From Acidobacteriota bacterium (lineage in GTDB: Bacteria > Acidobacteriota > Vicinamibacteria > Marinacidobacterales > SMYC01): a stretch of DNA of 7,593 bases. The stretch is from assembly GCA_030598165.1 (NCBI GenBank), contig JAUVQL010000041.1, positions 1 through 7,593 on the forward strand. Reading direction: 5' to 3'. This document shows positions 7,299 through 7,593 of this stretch, piece after piece. The translations under genes and the position numbers were made by a program. Under the pieces are notes generated by a model that saw only the letters and a program-made list of their open reading frames with translations, made no database searches and was not told the DNA's origin. The first letter of the stretch is position 1. Each line of letters begins with the position of its first letter.

Positions 7299-7593
7299 TC
7301 AGACGGGAACCACGGTCTCGATGAATGGAAAGACCTCGAAGTCTCTTGCATTCAGCGTGGCCAGCCTTTTCACATCGGCAGCCTCGAGAGTCGCAGCAAG
7401 AACCGTATCTAAAATCCGTTTGCGGCCCAATCGAAGGTTTTTCAGAAGCTCGAGCGTCCGATGAAAAACAGCGACTGAAGGTAAAAGCCGAACAACGTCC
7501 TGACCATCCCAAAGCGAGCGACTCCAGGTGATGGCTTGATCCATCGATAAGGGATTCTCAAATCGACGGGGATCAGTGCAGATGTGGATGAGC
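7299..7593 (-). CDS. VapC-like PIN-domain ribonuclease toxin, 5' part outside the window
   Basis: Ninety-seven C-terminal residues are visible and the frame stays open to the right edge. The segment CTDPRRFENPLSMDQAI, the RLGRKRILDTVLAATLEAA helix and the TLNARDFEVFP end match the VapC subfamily of PIN-domain proteins, which are Mg-dependent RNases acting as toxins of type II toxin-antitoxin pairs. The Asp of ILDTVLAA and the Asp of NARDF fit the downstream acidic metal-binding positions; the N-terminal Asp of the first strand and the middle acidic residue lie outside the window. Starting at the ATG at 7544 would give only 81 residues and lose part of the domain, so that codon is internal. 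The antitoxin would be expected upstream, to the right of the window. The gene is convergent with the peptidase, with only 9 nt between the stop codons and no visible terminator. Confidence 0.85.
   Translation of the reverse strand, partial: LIHICTDPRRFENPLSMDQAITWSRSLWDGQDVVRLLPSVAVFHRTLELLKNLRLGRKRILDTVLAATLEAADVKRLATLNARDFEVFPFIETVVPV

Noticed and set aside
7299..7544. A complete 81-residue gene starting at the ATG at 7544
   Set aside because: The frame continues upstream to the window edge with clear PIN-family sequence (CTDPRRFENP), so the ATG is internal.

Overview
The window looks like chromosomal DNA of a Gram-negative heterotroph with moderate GC. Evidence for this is an outer-membrane-type lipoprotein signal, a secreted M28 peptidase, an integral-membrane acyl desaturase, AGGAGG-type ribosome binding sites and sigma70-like promoters. 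The mix of families would fit Acidobacteriota or a neighbouring phylum, but that placement is a guess from general resemblance. No phage, insertion sequence, CRISPR array, tRNA or rRNA is visible.

Layout. Bases 1-3246, minus strand, hold a tightly packed ilvB-ilvN-ilvC operon (gaps of 18 and 21 nt): acetolactate synthase large and small subunits and ketol-acid reductoisomerase. These are the first two steps of valine and leucine synthesis and the parallel isoleucine steps. ilvC runs off the left edge. A strong-looking promoter (3290-3318) lies upstream, and a perfect 7-bp-arm palindrome of TetR-operator type (3268-3285) sits on its predicted transcription start. IlvB carries Leu at the position where nearly all homologues have the herbicide-site Trp. 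Bases 3344-4408, minus strand, encode a three-histidine-box membrane fatty-acid desaturase, which could read through into ilvB because no terminator is visible between them.

A 165-bp divergent spacer (4409-4573) holds promoters for both directions. On the plus strand, 4574-5541 is a DUF1684-family lipoprotein gene interrupted by a one-base frameshift in an A5 run at 5199-5203. It is followed 59 nt later by an intact signal-peptide-bearing M28 family metallopeptidase (5601-7289). The two probably form an exported two-gene operon. The right edge holds the 3' part of a convergent VapC-like PIN-domain toxin gene, whose stop codon is only 9 nt from the peptidase stop.

No wholly new system is evident. 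The points most worth following are the palindrome-controlled ilv operon next to a desaturase, the natural Trp-to-Leu IlvB, and the frameshifted DUF1684 lipoprotein paired with an M28 peptidase.
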